14,012 bases of DNA from Inquilinus sp039594555 (GTDB lineage: Bacteria; Pseudomonadota; Alphaproteobacteria; DSM-16000; Inquilinaceae): positions 1-14,012 of the forward strand of contig NZ_JBCNNF010000174.1 of the NCBI RefSeq assembly GCF_039594555.1, in the 5' to 3' direction. The notes below the pieces were generated by a model. It was given only the letters and a program-made list of their open reading frames with translations. It was not told the DNA's origin and did not search any database. The position numbers and the translations under genes are program-made. Positions 13,734 to 14,012 of this stretch are shown one piece after another (position 1 is the first letter of the stretch; each line of letters opens with the position of its first letter).

Positions 13734-14012
13734 ATGGCCGATATCATCGAGGCGGCGGCGGTGGACGTGCTCGCGCCGGTCCAGCAGGAGGGCACCAAGG
13801 CGGCGGTGCGGGGCTGGCTTGCGGCAGTGGGCGATAAGGTGCGCGAGGGTGACCCGCTGGTCGAGCTGGAGACCGACAAGGTCACGGTCGAGGTCCCGGC
13901 CCCGGCGTCGGGCACCCTGCTGGAGATCCTGATCGCAACCGACCAGGACGCGGTGCCGGGGGCGGTGCTGGGGCGGATCGGGGTGAGCAATGCTGACCCT
14001 TCTTCTTTAGTC
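13734..14012 (+). CDS. Dihydrolipoyl acyltransferase (E2) of the 2-oxoacid dehydrogenase complex, N-terminal lipoyl domain only
   Basis: The 93 codons seen encode one lipoyl domain and run off the window with no stop. The lipoylation site is K49 in ELETDKVTVEVPAPASGTL, preceded by APVQQEGTKAAVRGWLAAVGDKV. The swinging lipoyl arm would carry the acyl group from the fused E1 to the E2 core, which lies outside, as would E3. The ATG at 13734 has GAGGCGGGG about 6 nt upstream and starts 157 bp after the E1 stop, with the palindromic repeat in between. The last visible residues (SNADPSSLV) are the start of the flexible linker. Class (branched-chain rather than succinyl or pyruvate) is inferred from the neighbours only. 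Confidence 0.92.
   Translation, partial: MADIIEAAAVDVLAPVQQEGTKAAVRGWLAAVGDKVREGDPLVELETDKVTVEVPAPASGTLLEILIATDQDAVPGAVLGRIGVSNADPSSLV

Overview
This is a high-GC, densely packed piece of bacterial chromosome that looks alphaproteobacterial. The reasons are strong GC third-position bias, several GTG starts, TGATG and GTGA gene junctions, palindromic repeats of the 'TTGCCGGGCTTGACCCGGCAA' type common in Alphaproteobacteria, and the gene families present. A Rhodospirillales-like host is plausible, but the sequence alone does not prove it. No phage, transposase, CRISPR, tRNA or rRNA signal was seen. No gene-free stretch exceeds 300 bases; the longest are 215 bp (10665-10879), 157 bp (13577-13733), 152 bp (5270-5421), 132 bp (11354-11485) and 119 bp (2575-2693), all described below.

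Region 1 (1-4204, minus strand) is a phenylacetate (paa) locus. The phenylacetyl-CoA 1,2-epoxidase genes run paaA-paaB-paaC-paaD. Upstream of them is a two-gene regulator unit: a TetR-family gene (PaaR-like) followed 5 nt later by paaX. A recognisable promoter inside an AT-rich dyad sits between paaX and paaA. paaD runs off the left edge. Its 5' end carries a facing pair of GC-rich repeats that are read through in frame, adding about 65 low-complexity residues to the protein.

Region 2 (4265-8983) is a divergent unit. A GlxA/GbdR-type regulator (DJ-1/PfpI-like plus AraC domains) reads left, and a three-gene operon reads right: Rieske oxygenase alpha subunit, GMC-family FAD alcohol dehydrogenase, and class II aldolase/adducin-like protein. 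The order suggests hydroxylation, oxidation to a carbonyl, then retro-aldol cleavage of an unknown substrate. I know of no characterised pathway with this exact set, so this is the best candidate for an undescribed system here.

Region 3 (8971-10664, minus strand) holds two inner-membrane proteins, a YihY/BrkB-family protein and a LysE/RhtB-family exporter. The BrkB-like gene overlaps the aldolase gene tail to tail by 13 bp.

Region 4 (10880-14012) is a branched-chain 2-oxoacid dehydrogenase type locus. An Lrp/AsnC regulator diverges from a gene for a fused E1alpha-E1beta protein, followed by the lipoyl domain of E2, which is cut by the right edge. Two copies of a roughly 78-88 bp palindromic repeat, inverted relative to each other, bracket the regulator and the E1 gene.
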